The notes beneath the pieces are model-generated. The model was not told where the DNA came from and did not search any database. It was given only the letters and a program-made list of their open reading frames with translations. A DNA stretch of 48,196 nucleotides. Source: Pseudomonadota bacterium (GTDB lineage: Bacteria; Pseudomonadota; Alphaproteobacteria; Caulobacterales; Caulobacteraceae). The position numbers and the translations under genes are program-made. The stretch spans positions 1-48,196 of the forward strand of contig JAEYWU010000119.1 of the NCBI GenBank assembly GCA_023428785.1, read 5' to 3'. Of the stretch, positions 35,101 to 43,350 are shown in pieces. The first letter of the stretch is position 1. Every line of letters begins with the position of its first letter.

Positions 35101-36533
35101 TCCAGGTCGGTGAAGAACCGCTCGGGCCGGACGTGGGTGAACCAGGTCGGCACGTTCAGGAGCGAGGCGCCCGGCGTCCAGGAGAAGAGGATCACCTGGG
35201 CCTTGCCGACCAGATTCTCGTGCGGGACCAGGCCCACGCCGCCCGCTTCCCAGACATAGCGGCTGTCCATGGAGTCATCGCGGTTGTCGCCCATGACGAA
35301 ATAGTGGCCTTCCGGCACGACGAACTCGTCGGTGTCGTCGCTGTAGGAGCCCGGGCCGAAATCCTGAATGCGGAACTCGTGGCCGCCCGGCAGGGTCTCG
35401 CGCAGCTGGATCGGAGTGGAGCCCTGGAAGGCGCCGCGAACCTGCGCCGCCTCGACCACCACATCCTGAACGGCCTCACCGTTGATGTAGAGGCGGTTGG
35501 CGATCATCTGCACGCGGTCACCGGGCAGGCCGATGATGCGCTTGATGTAGTCGGTATAGCCGCGGCCGTCGTTGTTCGGGCGCTTGAAGACGACGATGTC
35601 GCCGCGCTCCGCCATGTTGGAGAGAACCCGGCCCTCGAAGATCGGTGGGCTCCACGGGATCGAATGGCGTGAATAGCCGTAGGACCACTTCGAAACGACG
35701 ATGTAGTCGCCCTCGTAAAGGTTGGGCTCCATCGAGGCCGACGGGATCGTGAAGGGCTGGAAGGCGAAGACGCGGACAACCAGCGCGATCAGCAGCGCGT
35801 AGACGACCGTGCGGATGATATCGAACAGCTCCGAGAAGAAACCGCCCTTCTCCTTCTCGGGCTTGGCCGGGCGCGACCGGCCCGCCGCTGGGCGAGCCTC
35901 GCTGGCCGGCTCGTCGAACGGGGCGTCGCCGCTGTCGCTCCAGATCGGGCGCGAGGCCACAGCGGCGGCCACGCCGACCGCAGCGGCGGCAGCGACAGCC
36001 GCCGGTTCGATGGTCAGCTCAGGCTCGGAAGCCTCAGTGACCGGCTCGAGCGGCGCGGGCTCTACGGGTTCAGGGGCCGCAACAGGCGCTTCAGGCTCGG
36101 GCTCGACAGGATCGACGGCCACGACCGGCGCGGGCTCAGGATCGACCGGGGCCTCAGGCTCCGGTTCGGGCGCGACCGGTTCGGGGTCCACGGCCGGCGC
36201 GGGGTCCGGGTCGACCGGAGCCGCAGGTTCGGGCTCGACCGGGCTTTCCGGCTCCGGATCGGCGGGAGGCGGCGCAGGATCGGGTTCCGGATGGAGGGGT
36301 TCCGGCTCGACCGGATCAGCAGCGGCCTCATGATCGATCACGGCCTGGGCCTCTTCGACAGAGGCTTCAGCGACCGGCTGCGGCTCGGTGATCTCAGCCG
36401 GAACGGCCTCGGCGAAAGATTCCGGCTCGGCAACCGGTTCAACAGCGGCTACGGGCTCGGAGGCATGTTCCGGGGCGGCAGGCGCATGGCCGTCGCCGTG
36501 ACCGTCGTGCGGCTTGTTCTCTTCGTCGCTCAT
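35097..36533 (-). CDS. lepB: Signal peptidase I with long Pro/Glu-rich N-terminal extension
   Basis: A 478-residue protein, about twice the length of a usual LepB. Residues 1-228 are low-complexity, with many PEPEP, PVDPEPA and EPVA repeats and an Ala-rich stretch at 178-193. A membrane segment (about 239-257) is followed by the peptidase: catalytic Ser267 in IPSASMEPN, Lys331 in TDYIKRIIGLPGD, and VMGDNRDDSMDSR. The enzyme removes signal peptides from exported proteins. With one clear membrane segment, the extension probably lies in the cytoplasm. There is no obvious start nearer the membrane segment. It sits between acpS and rnc. Confidence 0.92.
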   Translation of the reverse strand: MSDEENKPHDGHGDGHAPAAPEHASEPVAAVEPVAEPESFAEAVPAEITEPQPVAEASVEEAQAVIDHEAAADPVEPEPLHPEPDPAPPPADPEPESPVEPEPAAPVDPDPAPAVDPEPVAPEPEPEAPVDPEPAPVVAVDPVEPEPEAPVAAPEPVEPAPLEPVTEASEPELTIEPAAVAAAAAVGVAAAVASRPIWSDSGDAPFDEPASEARPAAGRSRPAKPEKEKGGFFSELFDIIRTVVYALLIALVVRVFAFQPFTIPSASMEPNLYEGDYIVVSKWSYGYSRHSIPWSPPIFEGRVLSNMAERGDIVVFKRPNNDGRGYTDYIKRIIGLPGDRVQMIANRLYINGEAVQDVVVEAAQVRGAFQGSTPIQLRETLPGGHEFRIQDFGPGSYSDDTDEFVVPEGHYFVMGDNRDDSMDSRYVWEAGGVGLVPHENLVGKAQVILFSWTPGASLLNVPTWFTHVRPERFFTDLE

Positions 36534-36575
36534 TGTGCGGAACCCAGACCCCCGGAAAGGCTACTGGCTAACCTT

Positions 36576-36980
36576 TCATTGTGACACGGGCAAGGCTTCG
36601 ATCACGACGAAAGCTTGAGCGTAAGGGTGGTCGTCGGTCAGAGACAAATGGATTCGGGCCTCGTGGCCCTCGGGCAACAGCACGGCCAGCCTTTCGGCGG
36701 CTCCGCCTGTCAGGGCAAGGGTCGGCTGGCCGCTGGGCAGGTTCACCACCCCCATGTCGCGCCAGTAGACCGATCCACGCATGCCGGTTCCCAGGGCCTT
36801 GGCGCAGGCTTCCTTGGCGGCGAAGCGCTTGGCGTAGCTGGCCGCCTTGTCCGGTTTTCGCTCCGACCGGGTCCGCTCGATGTCGGTGAAGCAGCGCCGA
36901 CTAAAGCGTTCTCCAAAGCGGTCCAGGGTGTTCTGCACACGGCGAATATCGCTCAGATCCGAGCCAATCCCGATGATCAT
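36576..36980 (-). CDS. acpS: Holo-[acyl-carrier-protein] synthase
   Basis: A 134-residue enzyme that transfers the phosphopantetheine group of CoA to apo-ACP. It begins MIIGIGSDLSDIRRVQ and carries RFAAKEACAKALGTG, the metal- and CoA-binding motifs of the AcpS type, and LSLTDDHPYAQAFVVIE at the end. The ATG overlaps the pdxJ stop (ATGA at 36977-36980). Confidence 0.97.
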   Translation of the reverse strand: MIIGIGSDLSDIRRVQNTLDRFGERFSRRCFTDIERTRSERKPDKAASYAKRFAAKEACAKALGTGMRGSVYWRDMGVVNLPSGQPTLALTGGAAERLAVLLPEGHEARIHLSLTDDHPYAQAFVVIEALPVSQ

Positions 36981-37741
36981 GCGGCGACCTCTGCGCGGCC
37001 GGCGTCCATCACTTCGCGCATCCGGCGAATGGCGGCCTCCAGACCGACGAAAATGGCTTCGCCGACCAGGAAGTGGCCGATGTTCAGCTCGACGATCTGG
37101 GGGATGGCGGCCAGGACCGGCGCCGTCTCGAAATCCAGGCCGTGGCCCGCGTGCACCTCAAGGCCCAGATCATCGGCCAGGACGGCGGCCGCGCGGATGG
37201 CGTCAAGCGCCGCTCCCGCCTCGCGCGCCCTGCCCTCATGCAGGAAATCGCAGAAGGCCCCGGTATGCAGCTCAACCACCTGGGCGCCGGCCCGGGCCGA
37301 AGCCGCGACCTGATCCGGATCGGCGCCGATGAACAGAGAGACCCTGCAGCCGGCATCGGCCAGACGGCGCACCGCCGGGGCCACGACGTCGTACTGGCCG
37401 GCCACGTCCAGCCCGCCCTCAGTCGTGCGCTCCTCGCGACGCTCGGGGACAAGGCAGACCGCATGGGGCCGATGTCGCAACGCGATGCCGATCATTTCTT
37501 CGGTCACCGCCATTTCCAGGTTCAACGGGCGGCCGGCGGCGTTCAGTAGCTCGGTCAGCCGTTCGATGTCGCTGTCGGAGATGTGGCGGCGATCCTCGCG
37601 CAGGTGGGCGGTGATGCCGTCGGCCTCGGCGCCCAGGGCGATCTCGGCCGCCCTCAGAGGGTCAGGCAGGTCGCCGCCGCGCGCGTTTCGGACAGTCGCA
37701 ACATGGTCGATGTTGACGCCGAGCCGGAGGGGTCTGGTCAC
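36977..37741 (-). CDS. pdxJ: Pyridoxine 5'-phosphate synthase
   Basis: A 254-residue TIM-barrel enzyme that makes pyridoxine phosphate from 1-deoxyxylulose 5-phosphate and 3-amino-1-hydroxyacetone phosphate, the last step of de novo vitamin B6 synthesis. LGVNIDHVATVRNARGG, DGITAHLREDRRHI, LVPERREERTTEGG and VHAGHGLDF are the family's conserved strands. The start is GTG 37741, which overlaps the pyrE stop (GTGA); the longer frame to 37942 is pyrE read out of frame. Confidence 0.97.
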   Translation of the reverse strand: MTRPLRLGVNIDHVATVRNARGGDLPDPLRAAEIALGAEADGITAHLREDRRHISDSDIERLTELLNAAGRPLNLEMAVTEEMIGIALRHRPHAVCLVPERREERTTEGGLDVAGQYDVVAPAVRRLADAGCRVSLFIGADPDQVAASARAGAQVVELHTGAFCDFLHEGRAREAGAALDAIRAAAVLADDLGLEVHAGHGLDFETAPVLAAIPQIVELNIGHFLVGEAIFVGLEAAIRRMREVMDAGRAEVAA

Positions 37742-38322
37742 GCCTTCAGCCTCCGGCTGCCCGGATCCTCGATCGGGATCGCCGCCAGTTCCGGCGGAAG
37801 CTGATCGGCCGGATAGGCCGGCACGCTCATCCGGGCCAGGGCCACCAACGGCACGCCGACGTCCACCTTGCCGCCCGAACGGTCCACGACACAGGCAGCT
37901 GCCACGACATTGCCGCCCGCCTCGCGGATGGCCGAGATGCATTCGCGCGATGACAGGCCGGTCGTGACGATGTCTTCGACCATCAGCACGCGCTGGCCGG
38001 GCTCGAGCCGGAAGCCCCGGCGCAAGGCGAAAGAACCCTCGACCCGCTCGACATAGAGGGCCGGCACGCCCAGCTGGCGCGCCGTCTCATAGCCCGGGAT
38101 GACCCCGCCCATGGCCGGCGAGACGACGATGTCGATTTCGCCGACCTCGGCCTTCACGCGCTCGGCCAGCGCCTTGCACAGGCGCTCGCAGCGCTCCGGA
38201 TGGGCGAAGACGAGATTCTTCTGGAGGAAGACCGGGCTGTGCAGCCCCGACGACAGGACGAAATGGCCTTCCCTGAGGGCTCCGACCGCGCGGAACTCCT
38301 CCATCACTTCGTCCAGTCGCAT
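37738..38322 (-). CDS. pyrE: Orotate phosphoribosyltransferase
   Basis: A 194-residue enzyme that makes OMP from orotate and PRPP in pyrimidine synthesis. FVLSSGLHSPVFLQKN is the substrate loop, VVSPAMGGVIPGYE the phosphate-binding part and VLMVEDIVTTGLSSRE the PRPP-binding motif. Its ATG follows the stop of the DUF6265 gene without a spacer (TGA-ATG). It is the first core gene of the pyrE-pdxJ-acpS-lepB-rnc-era series. Confidence 0.96.
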   Translation of the reverse strand: MRLDEVMEEFRAVGALREGHFVLSSGLHSPVFLQKNLVFAHPERCERLCKALAERVKAEVGEIDIVVSPAMGGVIPGYETARQLGVPALYVERVEGSFALRRGFRLEPGQRVLMVEDIVTTGLSSRECISAIREAGGNVVAAACVVDRSGGKVDVGVPLVALARMSVPAYPADQLPPELAAIPIEDPGSRRLKA

Positions 38323-38772
38323 TCAGGTCTCCGGGCAGCGCGTGTTTAACTCCGCAGCCTGGTAGGTCCATTCCATCGACTGCGTCTGGCCGTCGATGGT
38401 CCCTTCGATGCGCCCGGTCAAGACGTCGCCCTCGCGCGAATAGATCACGCGCTGGGGAAAGTCGTTTTCGGGGTTCTCGAAGACCGCGCGCTGTCCCTCG
38501 AGGCTGACCAGCGGGAAGACGACGTTCGGGCCGGTCGGCTCATAAATGAACGACAGATGCCCGTTGATCGTGGCGAACATCGTCCGCTCGGACGCCACAC
38601 GGTCGCCGTTCAGATTGACGGTGGTGTTGAACAGGACGCCGCCGCGCGCGTCGGACCAGTACTCGGCGACCTCGCGGCCGTTGTCGCAGGACAGCCAGTA
38701 GCCGGCGACCCAGTTCAGGTCCGAAGCCGGCGTGGCGGCGATCTGAGCGGCGGCAAGAAGTGAGATGAGCAT
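38323..38772 (-). CDS. DUF6265 family secreted protein
   Basis: A 149-residue protein from ATG 38772, with GGAGGGG just upstream. The first 20 residues are a short signal peptide (MLISLLAAAQIAATPAS). The mature part has LNWVAGYWLSCDNGREVAEYW and AVFENPENDFPQRVIYSREGD, the pattern of DUF6265, a small beta-barrel-like domain of unknown role. It is directly followed by pyrE. Upstream lies a copy of the 24-bp repeat derived from the end of the AraC-type gene. Confidence 0.8.
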   Translation of the reverse strand: MLISLLAAAQIAATPASDLNWVAGYWLSCDNGREVAEYWSDARGGVLFNTTVNLNGDRVASERTMFATINGHLSFIYEPTGPNVVFPLVSLEGQRAVFENPENDFPQRVIYSREGDVLTGRIEGTIDGQTQSMEWTYQAAELNTRCPET

Positions 38773-38816
38773 CGGCCCCTCCGTGATGACGCCCACAAGC
38801 TAGACCTAGGAAATCG

Positions 38817-38840
38817 GCTCCGGCTTGTAGGAATGCGACA
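38817..38840. repeat. 24-bp direct repeat, copy 1
   Basis: The 24 bases starting GCTCCGGC and ending ATGCGACA are identical to 39226-39249. Here they lie in the gap between the small secreted-protein gene and the DUF6265 gene. Read on the minus strand in the frame of the AraC-type gene they encode SHSYKPE, then PIS and a TAG stop, so this copy looks like a second C-terminus of that gene. Confidence 0.9.
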
Positions 38841-38841
38841 G

Positions 38842-39153
38842 CTAGGGCGCTGCCTCGCCAACGTCGCAAAGATCGCGACGGGCTGAGCCGACATAAGTTC
38901 GACCGTTGATGACGAGGGACATCCTCTCTAGCGCCTGATCGAAGGCTTCCGCCGAGGGACCCGAGGCCAGCACCGCTGTCGCCTCCGCCTCGTGCCGGTC
39001 CAGTTCCTCCAGATAAAGATCGAGACGTTCGCAGGCCGACAGCGGCCTGCCTATCGGAGCCGCAGTCCCATCGCTCGTGGTGGTGCCCGTCGCAACGCCT
39101 CCGGCTGCGGCCGGTATCGGTTGAATGAGCAGCGCCAGGGCAAGACTAATCAT
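38842..39153 (-). CDS. Small secreted protein of unknown function
   Basis: A 103-residue protein from ATG 39153, which has GGGAG 7 nt upstream. Residues 1-18 form a signal peptide (MISLALALLIQPIPAAAGG). The mature part is mainly helical and acidic, with two Cys (LSACERLDLYLEELDRHE and RRDLCDVGEAAP). No family is recognised. The gene is bracketed by the two copies of the 24-bp repeat, 409 bp apart, which suggests that it was inserted between the AraC-type gene and DUF6265. Confidence 0.6.
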   Translation of the reverse strand: MISLALALLIQPIPAAAGGVATGTTTSDGTAAPIGRPLSACERLDLYLEELDRHEAEATAVLASGPSAEAFDQALERMSLVINGRTYVGSARRDLCDVGEAAP

Positions 39154-39217
39154 CGGATCGCTCCCGTTGAGGTCGAAGACTTCCGCAGAACCCGTCGGCG
39201 GAATTGTGGCCCTCGGT

Positions 39218-40018
39218 CTAGCGAAGCTCCGGCTTGTAGGAATGCGACACCAGGGCCCGCGCCAGACCGGCCTTCTGCATCGCCCACTCTGTTGCGGTCA
39301 TGCCGAGGAAGCGGCGGAAGTCGCGCGCCATTTGAGGCTGGTCGAAATAGCCGGCCGCCAGGGCTGCCGAGACCCAGCCGCCCTCCTCATCCGCCTCGAT
39401 GGCGTCGAACACCTTGCGAAAGCGCAGGATGGCCCGAAGGGTCCGGGCCGGAATGCCGACACGCTTCAGGAAGCGCCGCTGGCCCGCGCGGTCGAGGCTG
39501 ACGGGTTCGTCGGCATAGACGTGGCCGATCACCCGGCGCACCAGCGGGTCCGGCGTGGCGGCGCCGGCCAGGTCCGCCCTCACCACCGATTCAAGGACCG
39601 AGAGCGGGTCGTCGGCGACCGGGAGCGCCTCCAGCAGGGGGCCGGTCCAGCCCGGCCTCTCGGTCAGGAGGTCCGCGTGGGTGTCGGTCACCGTCTGGAT
39701 CGGCCGGCCCAGCCATTCAAAGCCGCCATCCGGCTCGAAACGAACGGCGAACACGCGCGTCGGGCCAGGCGCCTGGATCCAGAGCGGCCGGGTGAGTTGG
39801 CCGACGAACATGGCCTTGGGCTGGAGCGTCACCGCGCCGCCGCCTCGGCGTTCCTGATGCGGGGGGCCGAGGTCGAAGATCAGTTCCGGGCAGCCATCGG
39901 CGCAAATGGGCTGGGGCTCGGCGTCGGCTTCGGTGCGGGTGTAGGTCCAGATGCGCCGGACCCACGGCCGGATCGCCGCTGACGGCTCGCGTTCCTCGTA
40001 GGTGAAACCGTCGCTCAC
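39218..40018 (-). CDS. AraC-family regulator with DUF6597-type N-terminal domain
   Basis: A 266-residue regulator. The N-terminal domain (RRIWTYTRTEADAEPQPICADG, CPELIFDLG) is of the DUF6597 type. The C-terminal AraC DNA-binding domain follows at about residues 165-260: ARTLRAILRFRKVFDAIE, then AALAAGYFDQPQMARDFRRF and LGMTATEWA. Its start overlaps the hutI stop (ATGA at 40015-40018), so it is expressed with the hut genes. Its target is unknown. Its last codons contain copy 2 of the 24-bp repeat. Confidence 0.9.
   Translation of the reverse strand: MSDGFTYEEREPSAAIRPWVRRIWTYTRTEADAEPQPICADGCPELIFDLGPPHQERRGGGAVTLQPKAMFVGQLTRPLWIQAPGPTRVFAVRFEPDGGFEWLGRPIQTVTDTHADLLTERPGWTGPLLEALPVADDPLSVLESVVRADLAGAATPDPLVRRVIGHVYADEPVSLDRAGQRRFLKRVGIPARTLRAILRFRKVFDAIEADEEGGWVSAALAAGYFDQPQMARDFRRFLGMTATEWAMQKAGLARALVSHSYKPELR
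39226..39249. repeat. 24-bp direct repeat, copy 2
   Basis: Identical to 38817-38840. This copy is inside the AraC-type gene and encodes its final residues SHSYKPEL before RR-free stop TAG at 39218-39220 (SHSYKPE, then L-R and stop). It appears to be the source, or one product, of a duplication that accompanied the gain of the small gene between the copies. Confidence 0.9.
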
Positions 40019-41208
40019 GCAGGCTCGCCCGCGACGTAGCGGCGATGCAGCAGCGGCTTGCCCAGCCAGTAGCAGAGCTCGGCCGGTCGGGTGATGTCCC
40101 AGACGGCGAGATCGGCGGCCTTGCCGACTTCCAGTGTCCCGACCTCGGCTTCGATGCCCAGCGCCCGGGCGGCATGACGCGTGGCCCCCGTCAGAGCTTC
40201 CTCCGGCGTCAGGCGGAACTGGACGCAGGCCAGGTTCAGGGCCGCGGTCATGGACGCCACGGGCGAGGTGCCGGGATTGCAGTCGGTCGCCACGGCCATC
40301 GCCACGCCATGCTGGCGCAGCAGGGCGACCGGCGGCGGTGTCGTCTCGCGCAGCATCAGGTACGCGCCGGGCAGCAGAACCGCGACGACGCCCGCCTCGG
40401 CCATCGCACGAACCCCCGGCTCGCCGGTATGTTCAATGTGGTCCGCCGACAGGGCCCCATAACGGGCCGCGAGCGCCGCGCCGCCGCCGTCAGACAACTG
40501 GTCCGCGTGGAGCTTGACCGGCAGGCCGAGCGCCCGGGCTCTTTCGAACAGGCGGGCCGTCTCGGCCTCGGTGAAGGCGATGGGTTCGCAATAGGCGTCC
40601 ACGGCGTCGACCAGTCCCTCGGCATGGGCAGCCGGCAAGATGTCGTCGATGGCCAGATCGACATAGGATTCGCGGTTCGGCCGGTGCTCGGGCGGCACGG
40701 CGTGCAGGCCCAGATAGCTGGTGCGGACGCGTACGCCCGCATCGCGCCCGATCCGGCGCGCTACGCGCAGCATCTTCAGTTCAGCCTCACGGTTCAAACC
40801 GTAGCCGGACTTGATCTCGACGGTCGTGACGCCGGTGGCCTTGAGGCCTTCAAGGCGGGTCAGGGCCGAGGTGTAGAGTCTGTCCTCGTCGGCTTCACGG
40901 GTCGCGCGCATGGAGCTGACGATGCCGCCACCGGCCCGCGCGATCTCCTCATAGGTCGCGCCGTTCAGCCTCTGCTCGAACTCGCCCGAACGGTCGCCGC
41001 CGAAGATCAGGTGGGTGTGACAGTCGACCAGGCCGGGCGTAACCCAGCGGCCGTCGAGGCGGTCCACGACGGCGGCGGCGGGCGCATCGGCGGCCGGGCC
41101 GACCCAGGCGATGCGGCCGTCGCGGATAAGGATCGCAGCGTCCTCGATGGCGCCATAGCCGTCAGTCATCGTCGCTAGGTGGCAATCGGTGATCAGCCGC
41201 TCGGTCAT
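40015..41208 (-). CDS. hutI: Imidazolonepropionase
   Basis: A 397-residue amidohydrolase that opens imidazolone propionate to N-formimidoylglutamate, the third step of histidine breakdown. VDCHTHLIFGGDR holds the first metal ligands; VEIKSGYGLN, LHADQLSDGGGAALAARYGA and ATDCNPGTSP are characteristic of HutI. The start overlaps the hutC stop (ATGA at 41205-41208). Confidence 0.97.
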   Translation of the reverse strand: MTERLITDCHLATMTDGYGAIEDAAILIRDGRIAWVGPAADAPAAAVVDRLDGRWVTPGLVDCHTHLIFGGDRSGEFEQRLNGATYEEIARAGGGIVSSMRATREADEDRLYTSALTRLEGLKATGVTTVEIKSGYGLNREAELKMLRVARRIGRDAGVRVRTSYLGLHAVPPEHRPNRESYVDLAIDDILPAAHAEGLVDAVDAYCEPIAFTEAETARLFERARALGLPVKLHADQLSDGGGAALAARYGALSADHIEHTGEPGVRAMAEAGVVAVLLPGAYLMLRETTPPPVALLRQHGVAMAVATDCNPGTSPVASMTAALNLACVQFRLTPEEALTGATRHAARALGIEAEVGTLEVGKAADLAVWDITRPAELCYWLGKPLLHRRYVAGEPA

Positions 41209-41930
41209 CGACGCTCCCTTCGGCCCGGCTCGAAGCGGGCGACCAGATGGTAGGCCGAGCCGGGGAATATCTGCCAGACCCGCGTCACGCCGCGATCCTC
41301 GCGCCAGGTGTGACGCTCGACCTCCAGACAGGGCGATCCAACCTCAAGGCTGAGGGCCATGGCGACGACGGCGTCGGCGGCAATGGCCGAGATGCGGTTT
41401 TCGGCCGCCGTCCAGGGCGCCGACCGCAGGAGCCAGCCGCCGGGCGGCTCTGTGTCGAAATCTGCGCCGTCCGCCTCCGGCACGGCATCCAACGAAACCA
41501 GTCGGCGTTCGAGGGCGAGCGGATGACCGTCAGCCTCGTGCAAGCATTCGAGCTCCAGGAGATCGCCGTCACTGGCCAGTTCGACTTCTTCGGCGTCATT
41601 GGCGACAGGCGCGCGGACCAGCCGCTTCAGCAGCCGATAGCGATAGACCTGCCCCCTGCCCTCGATCTCGGCCTGCAGGTCAGGAATAGCCAGCACGGCC
41701 GACTGGAGCCCCGGTTCGGCGACGAAGGTCCCGGCCCGGCGCCGGCGCACGACCAGCCCCCGGCGGGCTAGCTCCGACAGGGCCCGGTTCACCGTCATGC
41801 GGGCGCACGCGTATTGCGCGCCGAGTTCCGCCTCGGACGGGACGCGCCGGCCTGGCCGCCAGTCACCCGTCAGGATGCGGCTTTCGATATCCGCATAGAT
41901 CCGGCGATGCAGCGGCCCGGCGGGGCTCAT
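41205..41930 (-). CDS. hutC: Histidine utilisation repressor HutC (GntR family)
   Basis: A 241-residue regulator from ATG 41930, which overlaps the hutF stop (ATGA). The winged helix-turn-helix is at residues about 5-70: PLHRRIYADIESRILTGDW, GRRVPSEAELGAQYACARMT and NRALSELARRGLVVRRRRAGTFVA (given in pieces). The C-terminal UTRA domain, which binds urocanate in HutC proteins, ends in RVWQIFPGSAYHLVARFEP. It probably represses both hut units through the site at 43311-43322 and represses itself. Confidence 0.95.
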   Translation of the reverse strand: MSPAGPLHRRIYADIESRILTGDWRPGRRVPSEAELGAQYACARMTVNRALSELARRGLVVRRRRAGTFVAEPGLQSAVLAIPDLQAEIEGRGQVYRYRLLKRLVRAPVANDAEEVELASDGDLLELECLHEADGHPLALERRLVSLDAVPEADGADFDTEPPGGWLLRSAPWTAAENRISAIAADAVVAMALSLEVGSPCLEVERHTWREDRGVTRVWQIFPGSAYHLVARFEPGRRERR

Positions 41931-43285
41931 CCGACGATGGCCGCCAGCGCCTTGCAGAAGCGGGCTTCCATCGCCTCGCGACCATGATGGCGGCCTGAGG
42001 TGACCACCCGCTCGCCGCGTCGCCACACGCCGTCGATGGCCCCGCGCGGCGTGGCCATGATCCAGGTGTCGAGCAGGGCGTCGCCGCGCCGTCCATGGAA
42101 AGCTGACAGGCCTGTGTCGAGCGTGACCAGATCGGCGGGCTGACCGACCTCGATCCCCGACGAGCCCAAGGTCGCCTGCTGGCCGCCCTTCAAAGCGCCT
42201 TCGAACAGGCCCCGCCCGGTCGAGCCGGTCTCGCCCGCCATCAGGCCCCGGCCCCGCCGCGACAGGCGCTGGCTGTATTCCAGACAGCGCAGTTCCTCAG
42301 CCGCGCCGATCATGACGTTGGAATCGGTGCCGACGCCGAAACGGCCGCCTTGGCCGACAAAGTCGGAGGCCGGGAAGATGCCGTCGCCCAGATTGGCTTC
42401 CGTGACCGGGCAAAGGCCGGCGACAGCGCCGGAGGCGACCATCCGGCCGACTTCGTTATCGGTGACGTGCGTGGCGTGGATCAGGCACCAACGCTGATCG
42501 ACCGGCGCGTGATTCATCAGCCACTCGACGGGGCGCTGTCCGGACCAGGCGAGGCAATCGTCCACCTCTTTGGTCTGCTCGGCGACGTGGATGTGGATCG
42601 GGCCGTCGGTCATGGCCGTCACGGCGGCTAGTTCGTCGGGCGTCACAGCGCGCAGGCTGTGCGGCGCCACGCCGATGACGGCGTCCGGCAGGCCAGCGAC
42701 CGCCTTGCGGCTTTCGTCCATCAGGTCGGCGAAGCCCGGCACATCATGGATGAACCGGCGCTGCCCCGGCCTGGGCTCGGCCCCGCCGAAGGTGGCATGG
42801 GCGTAAAAGACCGGCAGCAGGGTCAGGCCGATGCCCGTGACCTCGGCCGACCGAGCCACCGCGTGGGCGATCTCGGCCCGGTCGCCATAGGCGGCGCCGC
42901 TGACGTCGTTGTGCAGGTAGTGGAACTCGGCGACCCGCGTGAAACCGCCCTCGAGCATCTCGGCGAAGGCCAGGGTCGTGATCGCCTCGATCTCTTCCGG
43001 GCCGCCCCGGTCGAGGAAGCGGTACATCAGCTCGCGCCAGGTCCAGAAATCGTCGTCGCCGGGACCCCGCCCCTCGGTCAAGCCGGCCATACCACGCTGA
43101 AAGGCGTGGCTGTGCACGTTCGACAGGCCGGGCAGAGTCGCGCCTCCGCCTTCCTCGCCCGCGCGACGCCCGACGCCGGCCTCGATGGCCGAGATCAGGC
43201 CGTCCGTGATGGTGATGCGCACATCGTCGGCCCAGCCCGTCGGAAGCAGGGCCTGATCGAACCACAGGGACGTCGGCTGGCTCAC
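41927..43285 (-). CDS. hutF: Formimidoylglutamate deiminase
   Basis: A 452-residue amidohydrolase that turns N-formimidoylglutamate into N-formylglutamate and ammonia. SNVHSHAFQRGMAGLTEGRG, the HYLHND part, IHIHVAEQTKEVDDC, IHATHVTDNEV and GVGTDSNVMI are the metal-site motifs of HutF. The start is GTG 43285 with GGAGAG upstream. Its presence together with HutG shows the five-step pathway rather than the direct glutamate formimidohydrolase route. Confidence 0.96.
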   Translation of the reverse strand: MSQPTSLWFDQALLPTGWADDVRITITDGLISAIEAGVGRRAGEEGGGATLPGLSNVHSHAFQRGMAGLTEGRGPGDDDFWTWRELMYRFLDRGGPEEIEAITTLAFAEMLEGGFTRVAEFHYLHNDVSGAAYGDRAEIAHAVARSAEVTGIGLTLLPVFYAHATFGGAEPRPGQRRFIHDVPGFADLMDESRKAVAGLPDAVIGVAPHSLRAVTPDELAAVTAMTDGPIHIHVAEQTKEVDDCLAWSGQRPVEWLMNHAPVDQRWCLIHATHVTDNEVGRMVASGAVAGLCPVTEANLGDGIFPASDFVGQGGRFGVGTDSNVMIGAAEELRCLEYSQRLSRRGRGLMAGETGSTGRGLFEGALKGGQQATLGSSGIEVGQPADLVTLDTGLSAFHGRRGDALLDTWIMATPRGAIDGVWRRGERVVTSGRHHGREAMEARFCKALAAIVG

Positions 43286-43310
43286 TGGACTCTCCGGTCG
43301 CGATTTGAAT

Positions 43311-43322
43311 ATGTATAGACAT
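43311..43322. promoter_or_regulatory. HutC-type operator between hutF and hutG
   Basis: ATGTATAGACAT is a near-perfect 12-bp palindrome in the 65-bp gap between the divergent hut units. It matches the TGTATAGACA-like sites known for HutC repressors in Pseudomonas and other proteobacteria. It lies 26 nt from the hutF start and 28 nt from the hutG start, so one bound dimer could block both. Confidence 0.75.
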
Positions 43323-43350
43323 TATCAGCCTTCGCCGCCAAGGGAGCTCC

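Noticed and set aside
35809..36333. Gly-Ser-Thr repeat protein on the plus strand
   Set aside because: It is the complement of the Pro/Glu repeat region of lepB. The repeat pattern comes from that coding sequence, and there is no start signal.
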